A stretch of 64,000 nucleotides of DNA from Deroplatys truncata (taxonomy: Eukaryota > Arthropoda > Insecta > Mantodea > Mantidae): the NCBI GenBank assembly GCA_030765065.1, contig CM060989.1, positions 42,461,501 through 42,525,500 of the forward strand, given 5' to 3'. The translations under genes were made by a program, and so were the position numbers. This document shows, piece after piece, positions 1 to 10,710 of the stretch; within the stretch, counting starts at the first letter, position 1, and every line of letters begins with the position of its first letter. The notes under the pieces are model-generated. The model was not told where the DNA came from. It searched no databases and was given only the letters and a program-made list of their open reading frames with translations.

Positions 1-792
1 TTGAACTGGTGCATTGTCTTGATGAACTAAAACTTTCTTTTTCGCTAAATGTGGCCTTTTGCTTGATTTCATCATTCAAACGCTGCAATAACTTTGCGTA
101 ATACTCGCCATTGATCGCTTTTCCTTTTTGAAGATAATCAATGAAAATTATCCCACGCGCATCCCAAAAAACTGACGCCATGACCTTGCCTGCAGATGGA
201 ATTGTCTGCACCTTCTTTGGAGCCGATTCTCCCCTTTCAGTCCAATGTTTTGACTGTTCCTTCGTTTCAGGTTTGAAGTGATAGACCCATGTTTCACCCA
301 TGGTTATGAATCGACACAAAAACTCGGCTTTATTGCAGCGAAATATCGCCAAACACTCAACTGAAGCATCCTCACGACGCTGCTTTTGTTCCATTGTGAG
401 TAAACGCGGCACCCATCTGCTCGCAGTTTTCTCATGCCTAAATTTTCAATCAGTATGAGATATACAGCACTTTTTGAAATGCCTACGATGTCTGTTAGCT
501 CGCACACTCAGTCAAAGGTAATCCAAAACCATTTTGTGGATTTTCCTCACAATTTCTGGCGCGGTCACCTCATTTGGTCGACCATGCGATGTTCGTCTTG
601 ACAGCTCGTACGGCCTCGCTTAAACTCTGCCCTCCAATATTTTACTGTTGTAAACGAAGGAGCAGACTCCCCCAGAGTAGAATCTAGCTCAGCTTTAATA
701 TTAGTTGGACTAAGACCTTTCAAATGAAAGTATTGTGTCACATAACAATGGCCAGTTTTATTCATATTTACAAATTCGTTGAGAGTGTTCAT
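1..792 (-). pseudogene. mariner (SETMAR-like) transposase, broken and partial
   Basis: A cut-and-paste transposase of the mariner family, similar to the transposase domain of SETMAR. It would act in the nucleus on its own terminal repeats. The ATG is at 792-790. The N-terminal paired-type helix-turn-helix shows FHLKGLSPTNIKAELDS and VKYWRAEFKRGRTSCQDEHR. After a frame change comes a second HTH part, ELTDIVGISKSAV. Further on, the stretch GETW..HF.PETKEQSKHW and then INGEYYAKLLQRLNDEIKQK are readable. The catalytic block QDNAP reaches the window edge. In GETW the residue before E is glycine where the family normally has the first catalytic aspartate. A two-base loss near position 50 and earlier stops break the frame. 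The family is clear; the copy is dead. Confidence 0.85.
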
Positions 793-943
793 TATTTGAT
801 GGCTGTCAAACGATTGCTAAACAACGTAGCATCGTTAAACTTCAAACTTAAGCGTATAAGGGTGGTACTTTCTACCATAGTCATTTTTTAAAATAACAAC
901 CATTATCTATACGCTAGGTTGGGTACTTCTGGGACTGCCCTCG
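1..943 (-). mobile_element. mariner element, cut by the window edge
   Basis: A Tc1/mariner-superfamily DNA transposon read on the minus strand. Its outer end lies at 943, followed by a TA dinucleotide at 944-945, the usual mariner target. The terminal sequence, read inward, is CGAGGGCAGTCCCAGAAGTA, the same terminus seen again at 15112. Most of the transposase lies inside, and the other terminal repeat is outside the window. The coding region is broken, so this copy is not autonomous. Confidence 0.85.
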
Positions 944-945
944 TA

Positions 946-2018
946 ATTAGCAAAATCCACAACTATGTTTGCGATATCCCAACATCTCCTGAGATTCTCC
1001 CTTTCTTTCCTTATTCTTTTTCTCTTGCTTTCTGTGCTTCTTTCTTTTGCAAAGTATCCTATAATGTGCCTGAAAAGCTGATAAAGTAGTTATAATATAC
1101 GAGAGGTTCCTAAAGTACAACTTAGATATTTTTCAACCATCATGGGATAAGTCACTAGAATTTGGTAATATTCGAGTTGTTAGGTTCCATTCATAACCGG
1201 CAACTCCTCCACAAATACGCAACTGTTACATGTTTTGGGAAGGTTACTTATATGGTATCTGTTATACGCTGGCGTCTTGTTTCTATAATTGCAGGTGTTT
1301 AAACTTTACACACCGACCATTTAGTCAGCAACTGACGCACTGATTATAATGTTAATTATATTATATATTATTATGTTAATTACATTACTATTTGTGTAAA
1401 TTAGTTATAGCTATATTAAATAGGCTAAATATATGAGCATTTAATTATTATTGAGGGTAGGCTATTATTAATCATTTGGTCTTAGCTTTACAGTTAACTA
1501 CAAATTTCAATAGTTTGTACAATTTCTGGTGTAAGCGACGTCTGTTTGTGTGAGGTTTTATTTTCAAAGAAAGAAATCTGAATTAGGGAAAAAAACAAGA
1601 CATCTAATTGTTTGGTTTACGTAAGTAGGTGCGCTAAAATCATATTAAAACGTAACTATAAGCTGCTCTTCATACTGTTACAGTACATAATTTTCAACGT
1701 TTAATAACATACGCATGTTAATACACATTAAGTCTATAGAAGGTTCAGTGCTTAATTTAAAACTCAAGGTGTATCCAGGTTATAGATTGTTATAGGTAAA
1801 CAGCGATTATTGCGGATAAGGTGATGACGAAACCTTTGCACCCGAGAAAAGAATGTTACAGAACAGTGTATATGATATGATAATGACTCATAATACTAGC
1901 AGAAGAGAGAAATAGTGCGTCTTTTCTAAATAGGTTGTTTGGTGATTTCTCTGGTTATATATCTAGTGGCATCGAGTTAGAACGTTGACCGCCCTGACAT
2001 GCAACATCGGCTATCTTT
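946..2018. other. AT-rich spacer, nothing recognised
   Basis: About 1 kb between the mariner end and the first R copy. It has dense stop codons in all frames, no terminal repeats I could pair, and no protein family match. Confidence 0.5.
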
Positions 2019-2953
2019 GTTACTTTCTCTACTATGTATAGTAAGTAGGGGAAGTATTGTATTCCACCCAAAAATTCGATACCGAGATTTCACCGGAAAT
2101 ACATGTTTTGAGACACCCTGAATCCAAAAAAAGCATTTTTGGAAACATGTCCGTGTGTGTCTGTGTGTCTGTCTATCTATCTGTGTGTCTGTCTGTCTGT
2201 GTGTGTCTGTGAACAGCATAACTCAGAAACGAACAGTCGGATAAACACCAGACTTGGTATTTAGGTTCAGTATCTTCCAAGGATGCGACACGAAGGTTTT
2301 CAAGAAAATCTCCCCAATCCAGATTACCCTTTACATGGAAGATTTTTCGAAAATTTTAATTTTCTCAAAAATGGCTCTAACGATTTTGATTAAAATATCA
2401 TATGTTTAACATATTTTTTATGACAAATACAATGTATATCTTGAATTTTCTGGGAATGTCTCCAAAAGTATTCTTCATTGTGAACGACTTTTGGCAAACT
2501 AGTAAACCGTAAGAGATAGACAAAATTTTACTACACAAAAAATGTACATCGCGTTAAAATACACAATTTATGTCATATACATTTTTGTTGTTGAGTGAAC
2601 CACTTTCGAGATATTGCTTGTTATTCCCTTAAATTTTTCAATACTTATTTTCTCAAATGGGAATTCGTTATTCATTTTTTTGTCTTGGATATGCAAAGAG
2701 TATTAACCTATGGCAAAGGGAATGGTGCTGCACCTAGCAACCAGTTATTAAGAGATATGTATGTTCTTAAAGGCTACTGTATTTCTATATTGCCCTTGTA
2801 AATATATATTCCCCTTACATCTACAAGAAACTTAGCAATAAGACAGAGTCTGTAAATGTTTATCTCGATTAACATGAAGCATATGGAGAATAAGCGTTTG
2901 TAAAAATATTTTGTACAAGAGTAGAGAAAGTCATGTGTGTGTAACACATCAGA
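2019..2953 (-). repeat. R family copy 1 (full length)
   Basis: The first of about 20 copies of a dispersed repeat of about 0.9 kb, here called R. On its reference strand R begins TCTGATGTGTTACAC and ends GTAGAGAAAGTAA. On the opposite strand the landmarks run: a start at TTACTTTCTCTAC, ATTCGATACCGAG, a GT/CT microsatellite (2150-2215), GTGAACAGCATAACTC, GGTTCAGTATCTTCC, CCCTTTACATGGAA, ATGTCTCCAAAAGTATTC, and an end at GTAACACATCAGA. No transposase or reverse transcriptase motif is present. The only symmetry at the ends is a short imperfect inverted match around ACTTTCTCTAC. Class is unknown; a non-autonomous DNA element or Helitron-like element are both possible. Confidence 0.85.
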
Positions 2954-3824
2954 TTTTTACTTTCTCTACTACGTATAGTAAGTAGGGGAAGTATTGCATT
3001 CCACCCAAAAATTCGATACCGAGATTTCACCGGAAATACACGTTTTGAGACCTCCTGAATCCAAAAAAAGCATTTTTGGAAACATGTCCGTGTGTGTGTG
3101 TGTGTGTCTGTGTGTGTGTGTGTGTGTCTGTGAACAGCATAACTCAAAAACGAACAATCGGATAAGCACCAAACTTGGTATTTAGGTTCAGTATCTTACA
3201 GAGATGCGACACGAAGGTTTTCAAGAAAATCCCCCCACCCCAGACTACCCTTTACATGGAAGATTTTTCGAAAATTTTAATTTTCTCAAAAATGGCTCTA
3301 ACGATTTTGATGAAAATATCTTATGTTTAGGGTAATGTCATGACAAATGAAATGTATATCTCGAATTTTCTGGAAATGTCTCCAAAAGTATTCTTCATTG
3401 TGAACGACTTTTGCATAACTGGTAAACCATAAGAGATAGACAAAATTTTACTACACAAAAAATGTAGATCGCGTTAAAATACACAACTTATGTCATATAC
3501 ATTTCTTTTGTTGAGTGAACCGTTTTCGAGATATTGCTTGTTATTTTCTTAAATTTTCCAATACTTATACTTTTTCTCAAATTCGTTATTCATTTTTTTT
3601 ATGTCCTGGACATGCAAAGAGAATGGAATGCGTCACATAGCAACCAGCGTTAAAATATTTGACTATCGCTTAAAAGCTACCATATTTTCCTTGCATCTAC
3701 AAGAAAATTACCAATAAGATTGACATCTCGATATCTCGATTAACATGAAGCATATGGAGAATAGGCGTTTGTAAAATTAGGTTGTACAAGAGTAGAGAAA
3801 GTTATGTGAGTGTAACACATCAGA
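2954..3824 (-). repeat. R family copy 2, tandem with copy 1
   Basis: A second, near full-length R copy directly abutting copy 1 head to tail. The junction reads CACATCAGA then TTTTTACTTTCTC. It has the same internal order of landmarks, with a purer GT run at 3092-3128 and a shortened distal part. Confidence 0.85.
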
Positions 3825-4239
3825 TTTTTTTAATATCCTGCTAACTTCCTTTGATTGTATTTTGCACAGATAGAAAAAAGTTACTGTGGGAAAAATGTGA
3901 AGTTCATTAAAAATATTAAATTTTTTACATTTAATCCTTTTGTAGGTTACCAATTTACGAAATATTTCATGTTCCAAGAGTAGAGCTTTGCTAAACGTCA
4001 CCTAAAGCACAGATTTGAAAGTTAGCAATTCTTGCCCCCCCCTTTCCATCAAAACAGCTTGTTACCAAGAATAAACATTGGAATGCTGATTCCGCATGAT
4101 GAAACCATCTTGCTTAATTTGAAATAATTTCTTAGTGAAAATATATCTTAAGTAACGTAGCGAGGATAGAAGAATAACGTTTTGTATGAATAGTAAAATA
4201 TATAATGGATGTATTTAAATTTGTTCTTGGTAAAAAAAA
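3825..4239. other. unique spacer between R copies
   Basis: AT-rich sequence with no ORF of note and no match to other parts of the window. It is flanked by R copies in opposite orientations. Confidence 0.4.
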
Positions 4240-4939
4240 TCTGATATGTTACATTCACATGATTTTCTCTACCTTCTATCGCTTATTTACTGGGTATACA
4301 AAATGTTTAAGAACTGGAGGCTAAATGCTGGCCTTAAAATTTCATACTACTTCCATGACTTCGTGAGCTGAAAATCGACAGGACTTTAATAAAATGACTG
4401 AACATTGAACAATGCAAACCATTAATAACAGATATCTCGGAAACGAGAGATGCCACAAAAAAAAGTTATTTGTAATAAATTGTGTTTTAAAGAGATCTGC
4501 ATTTTTTGTGTAGTACGTTTTCGCCTATCGCTTAAAGTTATGCAAGATTACATAAATTTCCTTCCGAATGGAGAACTTCAACGGCTATTTCCAGAAAATT
4601 AAAGATATACATTTTATTTATCGTGTAAATATCATTAGTATATGGTACTTTAATCAAAATGGTTAGAGAATTTTTCAGTAGTTTGCTGTGGGGGAATTTT
4701 CTTGAACGTTTTCATTTCGCATCTTTAGAAGATACTGAACTTGAATAAAAAAAATTGGTATTTATAGGACATTTCGTTTTTGAACTATGCTGTTCACAGA
4801 CACACTCAGGACCTTTTTCTAATAATTTTCTCTTTCTTTTTGGGGGATTTCAGGGAGCCTCATAACATGTATTTCCGGTGAAATCTCGACATCGAAATTT
4901 TGGGTAGAATACAATACTTTCTCTACTTATTGTAAGTAC
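4240..4939 (+). repeat. R family copy 3 (diverged)
   Basis: A diverged R copy on the plus strand starting TCTGATATGTTACATTCACA after an A-run and ending near the TTTCTCTACTTATTGTAAG motif. The middle keeps ACTGAACTTGAATA and the GCTGTTCACAGACAC block before the usually long microsatellite, which is almost absent here. Confidence 0.75.
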
Positions 4940-5100
4940 ATTTCAGACATAGTAAAAATGTGTTTCTCTTAAAATTATAAAAATTAATAAATGTGTTTAT
5001 GTTTATATACTAAACTTAGATTAAAATTTTGGAAATGCGATAAACATTAGGGACCAAGGGGCATTTCGTTAACATACAAAAAGAGATTAATTATCAAAAA

Positions 5101-6800
5101 TCTCATGTGATACATTCACATGACTCTCCATCCTCTGTAATTTATTAGTGGGTATACACACTAGTCTTTTTAAAGCTTATTTTTATATCACCTCCATTTT
5201 AATCCAAATAAACTTTTGCAGAAATAGCTCCATTACGCATTTAGTTATAGATACAAAGGGTACAGCGATAAATGTTAAAGAACTGGACGATATACGCTGC
5301 CTTAAAATTCCATACTGTTTCAATGGAATCGCGATAAATAACTGAATGTCGACAAACTTCAAAAGAATGGTTAAGTATTAAACAATTTGAACCATTAATA
5401 GCGGGTATCTCGGAGATGGCTGATGACACAAAAAAACTTATTTTAAATAAATTGTGTGTTTTAAAGAGATATAAATTGTTTGTGTAGTACGTTCTCGTCT
5501 ATGGCTTAACGTTTACCGGTTATACAAGATTATACAAGATTCCTTCCGAATGAAGTGGAATTCAAAGCTATTCCCTGAAAATTCAAGATATACATTTTAT
5601 TTGTAATGTAAATATATTTAAGATATGGTATCTTAAGGGGACAAGGTAGTCTGAACACATGGAAATTACACGTTAAGTGTGTTAAATTACGATTGCTCTT
5701 AAAGTTTTCAATGATTTTTCTTGAAGTTTTTATGAACTATTCTATAAATCATGGTAATTATTTAAACTGGTTGTTTGCATTGATAGCTTATGTAATTGAG
5801 TCCGTAAAATTATTTCGTTCAGCAGAAAAATAATAAACTTTACTCTTAAAACATGTGAATTCATGTACCTTTTTCTCCTATACTACTTGCAATACAGAAT
5901 CACACTTTTACTTGCTTATTCTTAGTATAATCAGCTCTCTTCTGAAGCTCGGTTATTTAGTTATGTATATGAGTCCACTATAAATTGAAAAAAAATTATT
6001 TGCATAGTGAAAAAAGTAAAAATGTGGAAAATTTACAATTTAATTGCTTTCTTAATATCACTAATATATGTTAAAATTATTATTGTGGTTCAAAAAGTTC
6101 CACTATGTGTTGCATACATGTACTGAGAATTTCAGCTCTCTAGCTTTCATACTTTCTGAGAAAAGGGTACATATGTATCCAAAAATGTTGTTTTGAGAAA
6201 ACTGAATTTAAAGTTTGAACATTAAAATTCCGACACACTTCAGTACATTCCAGGGTCATAATCATCTCCACCTTCATTTCTGGATTGCTTCAGCTTTTTT
6301 GATTGTCCTTTTTTGATCCGGCCTCTTGTTAATTGCTGAACTGCTCGCTGGGCATGATATAGTCGTTTGTTGTTGAAAGATACAAAAATATTATAAAAAT
6401 GCCCCGTCGCACGACTGCTTTAAAGGAATTCAGACTAGCATTTAAATTATGTTTAAATGTCTTTAAAACCTGTTAACCCACAAAAAGTATATATTTTCTT
6501 AAACTAGAAATAATAGAGATTTTATTAGTGCCTAAAACAAAAAATGTGATTTTTTACTATTTCAGAGTACCTTGCCCCCTTAATCAAAATCGTTAGAGCC
6601 GTTTATTATAAAATCAAAACTTTTGAATCATGTTACATGTAAACGGTAGTTTGGGGTGGGAGAATTTGGTTAAAAATCTTTAGAAGATGCTGACTTAAAT
6701 ATCAAATTTGGTATTTATCGCACATTTCGTTTTTGAGTAATGCTGTTCACAGACCCCACACGCGGACCAATGAATTTTTGGGTGGAATGCGTGGATTTTG
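5101..6800 (+). repeat. R family copy 4, interrupted by a TTAA element
   Basis: Plus-strand R copy, 5101-5632 and 6584-about 6800. It is split at a TTAA inside the R sequence TTAATCAAAATCGTTAGAGCC by the 943-bp element at 5637-6579. The copy ends early after TTTTTGGGTGGAATGC. Confidence 0.8.
5637..6579 (+). mobile_element. TTAA-flanked non-autonomous DNA element, copy A (piggyBac-like)
   Basis: A 943-bp insertion flanked by TTAA at 5633-5636 and 6580-6583. Uninterrupted R copies have a single TTAA at this spot, so the duplication is direct evidence of insertion. Left end GGGGACAAGGTAGTCTGAA; right end, reversed, GGGGGCAAGGTACTCTGAAA, giving an imperfect inverted repeat of about 19 bp. TTAA duplication is the hallmark of piggyBac transposons, but no transposase is visible and the ends do not start with the classical CCY triplet. 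I therefore assign it only as piggyBac-like. A second copy lies at 29394-30331. Confidence 0.8.
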
Positions 6801-7424
6801 GGTTTGCATATTTAACTACATTTCCATGAATTGATTCAGTTTTGCAGTGAATATATGAAGTGTTTAGCAAGTACATAGACGTGCAAAATAACAAAGGTTT
6901 GGAACATATGTCACTGCTGCTCTGTCGCGTCTGCACAGTCCCTCATCGACAGAATGTGTTTCTTCCACACTTACGAACACGTCAGATCAGCGCGCCATCA
7001 CATGAATAAAAAAGCAGAAGCTTCTTCCTTTCTCTCTCTCTCCCCTCACCTCCCTCCCCTGCACCTCTATTTTTTTACAGAAAGAAAAAAGAAATGGGAT
7101 GGACGAGGGGAAAACTTTGCCACAGCGAAAAATTCCAGTGTGCCCGAGGTGAAATCAGGGGACCGATGCCTATCTGGCAGAAAGCCTGGACAGGTACAGC
7201 AAATAGGGCGCCACCCCTGACTCTTCAACCCCGATGGTATTTAGATGCCACATTATGGGCGCTTGTATCTGCCATATTGTTTAGAAATAGCTGAAATCCC
7301 AAGTTTCACAAAAAATTACGTCCTCTTTTGCTTGTAGTGAACGCTGTTCTTTTGCACTCAATGGGGAAAAGGTGGTTAATTAGGAACGTACTTTAGGGGC
7401 TAAATTTTCAATAGCATAAAAGCA
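6801..7424. other. spacer with pyrimidine-rich tract, nothing recognised
   Basis: Contains a CT-rich run (7020-7065) and short overlapping open frames that match no family I know. No terminal repeats were found. Confidence 0.4.
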
Positions 7425-7770
7425 TGGACCGAACTCAGGCGGTAACTTCTGTGACCCGCATTCAGGTGGTCAAACCACAGAGGCCGACAAATCTGACCGA
7501 AGGTTTTTTCGTGGTTTTCCTAGGTCGCTACGCGAATGCTGGGTTGGATAATTTGATGCGGGAAATTTCTTATCATCCCTCGTATCACTATATGTCATGT
7601 CCTTCTCCTTCACCACCACACCAAGCACTGGGCTGATTACCCATCCTGGGTATGCTATGATCTAGGGTTTGCTTGCTCCTCGACAGTCTACTGGCCTAAG
7701 GCATTGGCTTGTTAGTACTTGGGGGTGTAAGTTCTACAAAGAGTAAGATAATCATTTAAGAAGAAGATAC
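7425..7770 (+). repeat. SINE-B, tRNA-derived, copy 1
   Basis: A SINE whose body matches the minus-strand copy at 22291-22616. Shared blocks are GGCCGAC(A)AATCTGACC, the core GGTCGCTACGCGAATGCTGG, TTGGATAATTTGATGCGGG, CACTGGGCTGATTACCCATC and CCTCGACAGTCTACTGG. The head (CTCAGGCGGT...) is a degraded tRNA-like promoter region. Retrotransposed by LINE machinery in trans; no protein of its own. I could not define a TSD for this copy, so its ends are approximate. Confidence 0.75.
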
Positions 7771-7920
7771 ACGTATGGGCAAAAAATATAATTTTGATGC
7801 TGTTGTGGGATATTCAACAGGTTTTTGATTATGACTTAAGATTTTAGGAGCTCCATGTTTCTGTCTATAACTGTTTTCATTCGAAGAAAGGATTTATTGG
7901 TGCTTCGTATGCGCAAATAA
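7771..7920. other. short spacer
   Basis: AT-rich sequence between the SINE and the next element; nothing recognised. Confidence 0.3.
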
Positions 7921-7922
7921 TA

Positions 7923-8489
7923 CAGAGAGAGTCAAAAAACTACAAAACGGTTGCTCGGTGTTTTTCCTGTCCGCGTCATCGGCGCTCGTTGCCGCCTGCC
8001 ACTCTCAGAAAGGCGCGGATGAAACCATACAACATTTTTAAAACTACCTTTAAAGGCTTTATTTACCAACTTTATGAAAGGAGATGCTGAAACTGGGCAT
8101 CGTCGCTGTCCATACATTTTGGCAACTATTTAGGAAACTACCCATCACTCGCCGTAGTTCACATTGAGAAATGCTGGCAATTCCTGGCGAATATTTTGTT
8201 TTAATTCTTCCAGGGTGTGTGGGTTGTACACTTTGTTTTAAGTTACCCCAAAGATAGAAATCGTAGGGGGTTATGTCGGGGGACCGAGGAGGCCACAAAT
8301 CTTCACTAATAATTCTGTCCTCAAACACATTTTCATAAAGTTGTTAAGTAAAGCCTTTAAAAGTAGTTTTAAAACTGTTGTATGGTTTCATCCGCGCCGT
8401 TCTATGATAGCTGCAGACAGTAACGAGCGCCGAGCACGCGGACAGGAAAAACACCGCGCAGCCAGTTCGTAGTCTTTTGGCTCTCTCTG
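7923..8489 (-). mobile_element. mariner derivative with about 158-bp inverted repeats, copy 1
   Basis: A 567-bp element with TA at 7921-7922 and 8490-8491. Ends are CAGAGAGAGTCAAAAAACTAC on the left and, reversed, CAGAGAGAGCCAAAAGACTAC on the right. The inverted repeats run inward to the ACTTTATGAAA block, about 158 bp each, with shared motifs TGTTTTTCCTGTCCGCG and CGCGGATGAAACCATACAAC. Between them is only the 3' part of a mariner-type transposase on the minus strand. The junction between right repeat and coding remnant is the same as in the copy at 11108-11681, so both descend from one deletion derivative. Confidence 0.88.
8059..8328 (-). pseudogene. mariner-type transposase, C-terminal fragment
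   Basis: Reads EDRIISEDLWPPRSPDITP then YDFYLWGNLKQ, followed by SQCELRRVMGSFLN. This is the third-aspartate region of a mariner-like DD(D) transposase plus its C-terminal tail, of the type whose N-terminus carries the DUF4817 helix-turn-helix. The N-terminus, the first and second catalytic residues and the start are missing, removed by the internal deletion that made this short element. Confidence 0.85.
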
Positions 8490-8491
8490 TA

Positions 8492-9016
8492 TATTGGGAT
8501 ATTAGTGTTGCAAGTGAGGATTAGGAGAAAGAGGAAAAGTTTGTAAAGGCGAGACGAAATTGAGTTTCCTAGTTTTTATAATACACTTCCTACACTAATA
8601 TTGCAGATTATTTTTGTATGATAGTTATTTATGTAAATTGGATTGTAATAATCGAGATTTTAATTAGAATACTGTGAGTGTTAAATCAAGGAACAAAAGC
8701 CTGAAGCGATGTTCTCCTTCCGCTGTGATTAAAGGTTAATTGCGAATGCCTGTCGTTATGGCAACATGTCTGTAAATGTTTATAAAGTACTGTTAATCCG
8801 TGTCGCCATATTTTAAGTTTATGAAGGTTATAATATAAGTAACTTGAAATTTGCTTCTCCATTATTATGGGAAAAGTTACAGATAACGTGTCTAATGATG
8901 CAGAAATTTAATAGACTTGGCTGAATGGGTGTGCCGAGTTATTACTGAAGCAATCTAAATGGAGGTATAAATTGGTATGCATATACTGGATTCTTAACTG
9001 GTTGGAAGAAAAAAAT
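8492..9016. other. AT-rich spacer
   Basis: No ORF, terminal repeat or known family recognised in this half kilobase. Confidence 0.4.
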
Positions 9017-10512
9017 TCTGATATGATACATTCACATGACTTTCTCTACCCTCTATCGTTTAGTAGTGAGTATCATACTAGTCCTACTACAGCTTATTTT
9101 ATATCTACTTCATTTTAATCCAAATAAACCTTTGCAGAAATATCTACATTACACATTTCGTTATAGATACAAAAAGAACAGCAATAGTCAAATGTTTAAG
9201 AACTGAACGCTGTATGCTGGCCTTAAAATTCCATACTGTTTCCATACAATAACAAGAAACAACTGCATGTTGACAGGACTAAAAATGGTTAAGTATTGAA
9301 CAGCCGAGCGGGATGCCTCAGTATCATTGATTTCCAATAATTTTTAAAGTTAATATAGGATTTGAATTCTCATCAATTGCGGTTGCATCTGTGGTTTGCT
9401 TCCGGAAGGTCGTGGATTCGATTCCCATGGCCGACCTTCCTGACTCATGGGTTTTTTCGGGCGTTTCCCCGGGTCGCTAGGCGAATGCTGGGAAGAATTT
9501 TACATCCCCCGAATTTCCTGTCCCTCTATTTCATCTCCATTCTCATTTCCCTTCACCCTTCATCTGCTTGACCTCTTTCAGGATTGAAAGTGTTGGCGGG
9601 AGGTCTCGGCGTGTGCATGGCAGGGGAAAAGGAGGCTATAAGGAAGCCTTCGTCCTCCGGACTGCGATCGGTCTCCGGTTCCCTCACTCCGCAGGGGATA
9701 TATAAGACTAAGGGGAAAGGGGACAGGTTGCACCCGCAGAGTTTAAATCTGTATTTGGTACGGACCCTGCCCTCTGCCTATGTGCCTCCTGGTCCGGCCG
9801 CTCTCTGTCTCCTCTCACCACATTTCTCCATCCGGGTGCGCCACGTCAGGGGCATAGGCATAAAATATCAGCGTAGGTCGAGGTATAAATGCCCCTCCGT
9901 ACCTTCTCCTATCCTAAGTTGAACAATTCGAAACATTAATAACGATATCTCGAAATTAGCTGATGCGACAAAAAACTTATTTGAAACAAATTTTGTGTTT
10001 TAAAGAGATATAATTTCTTGTGCAGTACATTTTCGTCTATCGGTTAACGCTTACCAGTTATACAAGAATATACAAAATTCCTTCCGAATGAAGAGGACTT
10101 CAAAGCCTATCTTCAGAAAATTCAAGATGTACATTTTTTTTGCCATGTAAATATCTCTAATACATGGCATTTTAAATCAAAATCGTTAGAGCCATTACTT
10201 AGAAAATCAAAATTTTCGTAAAGTATTCCACGTAAAGGGTATTTTGAAGTAGAAGGATTATTTGAAAATCTTCGTGTCGTATCTTTGGAGACTAATAAAA
10301 TTAAATACGAAGTTTGGTGTTGATCCAACTTTACTATTTTGAGTTATGCTGTTCATAGACATACCATATGCGAGCGGACCTTTTTCTAAAAATGCTTTTT
10401 TTTTATTCAGGGGCCTCAAAACACACATTTCCGGTAAAATCTCGTTATCGAATTTTTGGGTGGATTGCAATACCTTTTCTACCTACTAGGTACGTGGTAG
10501 AGAAAGTAAAAA
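9017..10512 (+). repeat. R family copy 5, interrupted by SINE-A
   Basis: Plus-strand R copy starting TCTGATATGATACATTCACA and ending GTAGAGAAAGTAAAAA. The R sequence AAGTATTGAACAATT is interrupted after TTGAACA by a SINE (9303-9918) and resumes with a second TTGAACA. The internal microsatellite is nearly lost in this copy. Confidence 0.85.
9303..9918 (+). repeat. SINE-A, tRNA-derived, copy 1
   Basis: A 616-bp insertion in R flanked by a 7-bp TSD, TTGAACA (9296-9302 and 9919-9925). The tRNA-like head has an A-box-like GCCGAGCGGGATGCCTCAG and a B-box-like GTGGATTCGATTCCC. Compared with the copy at 19365-19856 there are about 58 extra bases between the two boxes. The body has the core GGTCGCTAGGCGAATGCTGG shared with SINE-B, then TTTCCTGTCCCTCTATTTC. 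Expected to be transcribed by RNA polymerase III and mobilised by LINE enzymes. Confidence 0.85.
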
Positions 10513-10710
10513 TTCAAGTAAAGGATAGTTTGGGATAAAGAATTTCTTTAAAAATCTTCCTGTTGCGCCCATAGAAGATGCTGAACTTAAATACAAATTT
10601 TGTATTTAACCGACTCTTCGTTTTTTTAAAGTTCATATATAGCGCGCGCGCGCGCGCGCGCACACACACACACACACACACATACATACATACAGACCTT
10701 TTTCTAAATA
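10513..10710 (+). repeat. R family fragment
   Basis: Middle part of an R copy (AAAGGATAGTTTGGG through GCTGAACTTAAATAC to CCTTTTTCTAAA) next to the end of copy 5. At the usual microsatellite position it has a run of GC then AC repeats (10640-10692). Confidence 0.7.
10640..10692. repeat. (GC)n(AC)n(ATAC)n microsatellite
   Basis: Pure alternating purine-pyrimidine tract: GC repeats, then AC repeats, then CATA/CATACA repeats. It lies at the site where R copies carry their GT/AC microsatellite. Confidence 0.95.

Noticed and set aside
2019-2953. R family as a confirmed Helitron
   Set aside because: The reference strand begins TC after an A, but the other end lacks a CTRR terminus and no Rep/helicase is present.
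2869-3172. Histidine/threonine-rich frames (HTHTHT) in many R copies taken as a protein family
   Set aside because: They are translations of the R microsatellite; both strands and several frames are open by composition. Kept only as a low-interest finding on frame persistence.
9362-9922. Proline- and serine-rich open frames at 9362-9922
   Set aside because: They lie wholly within SINE-A and have no independent support.
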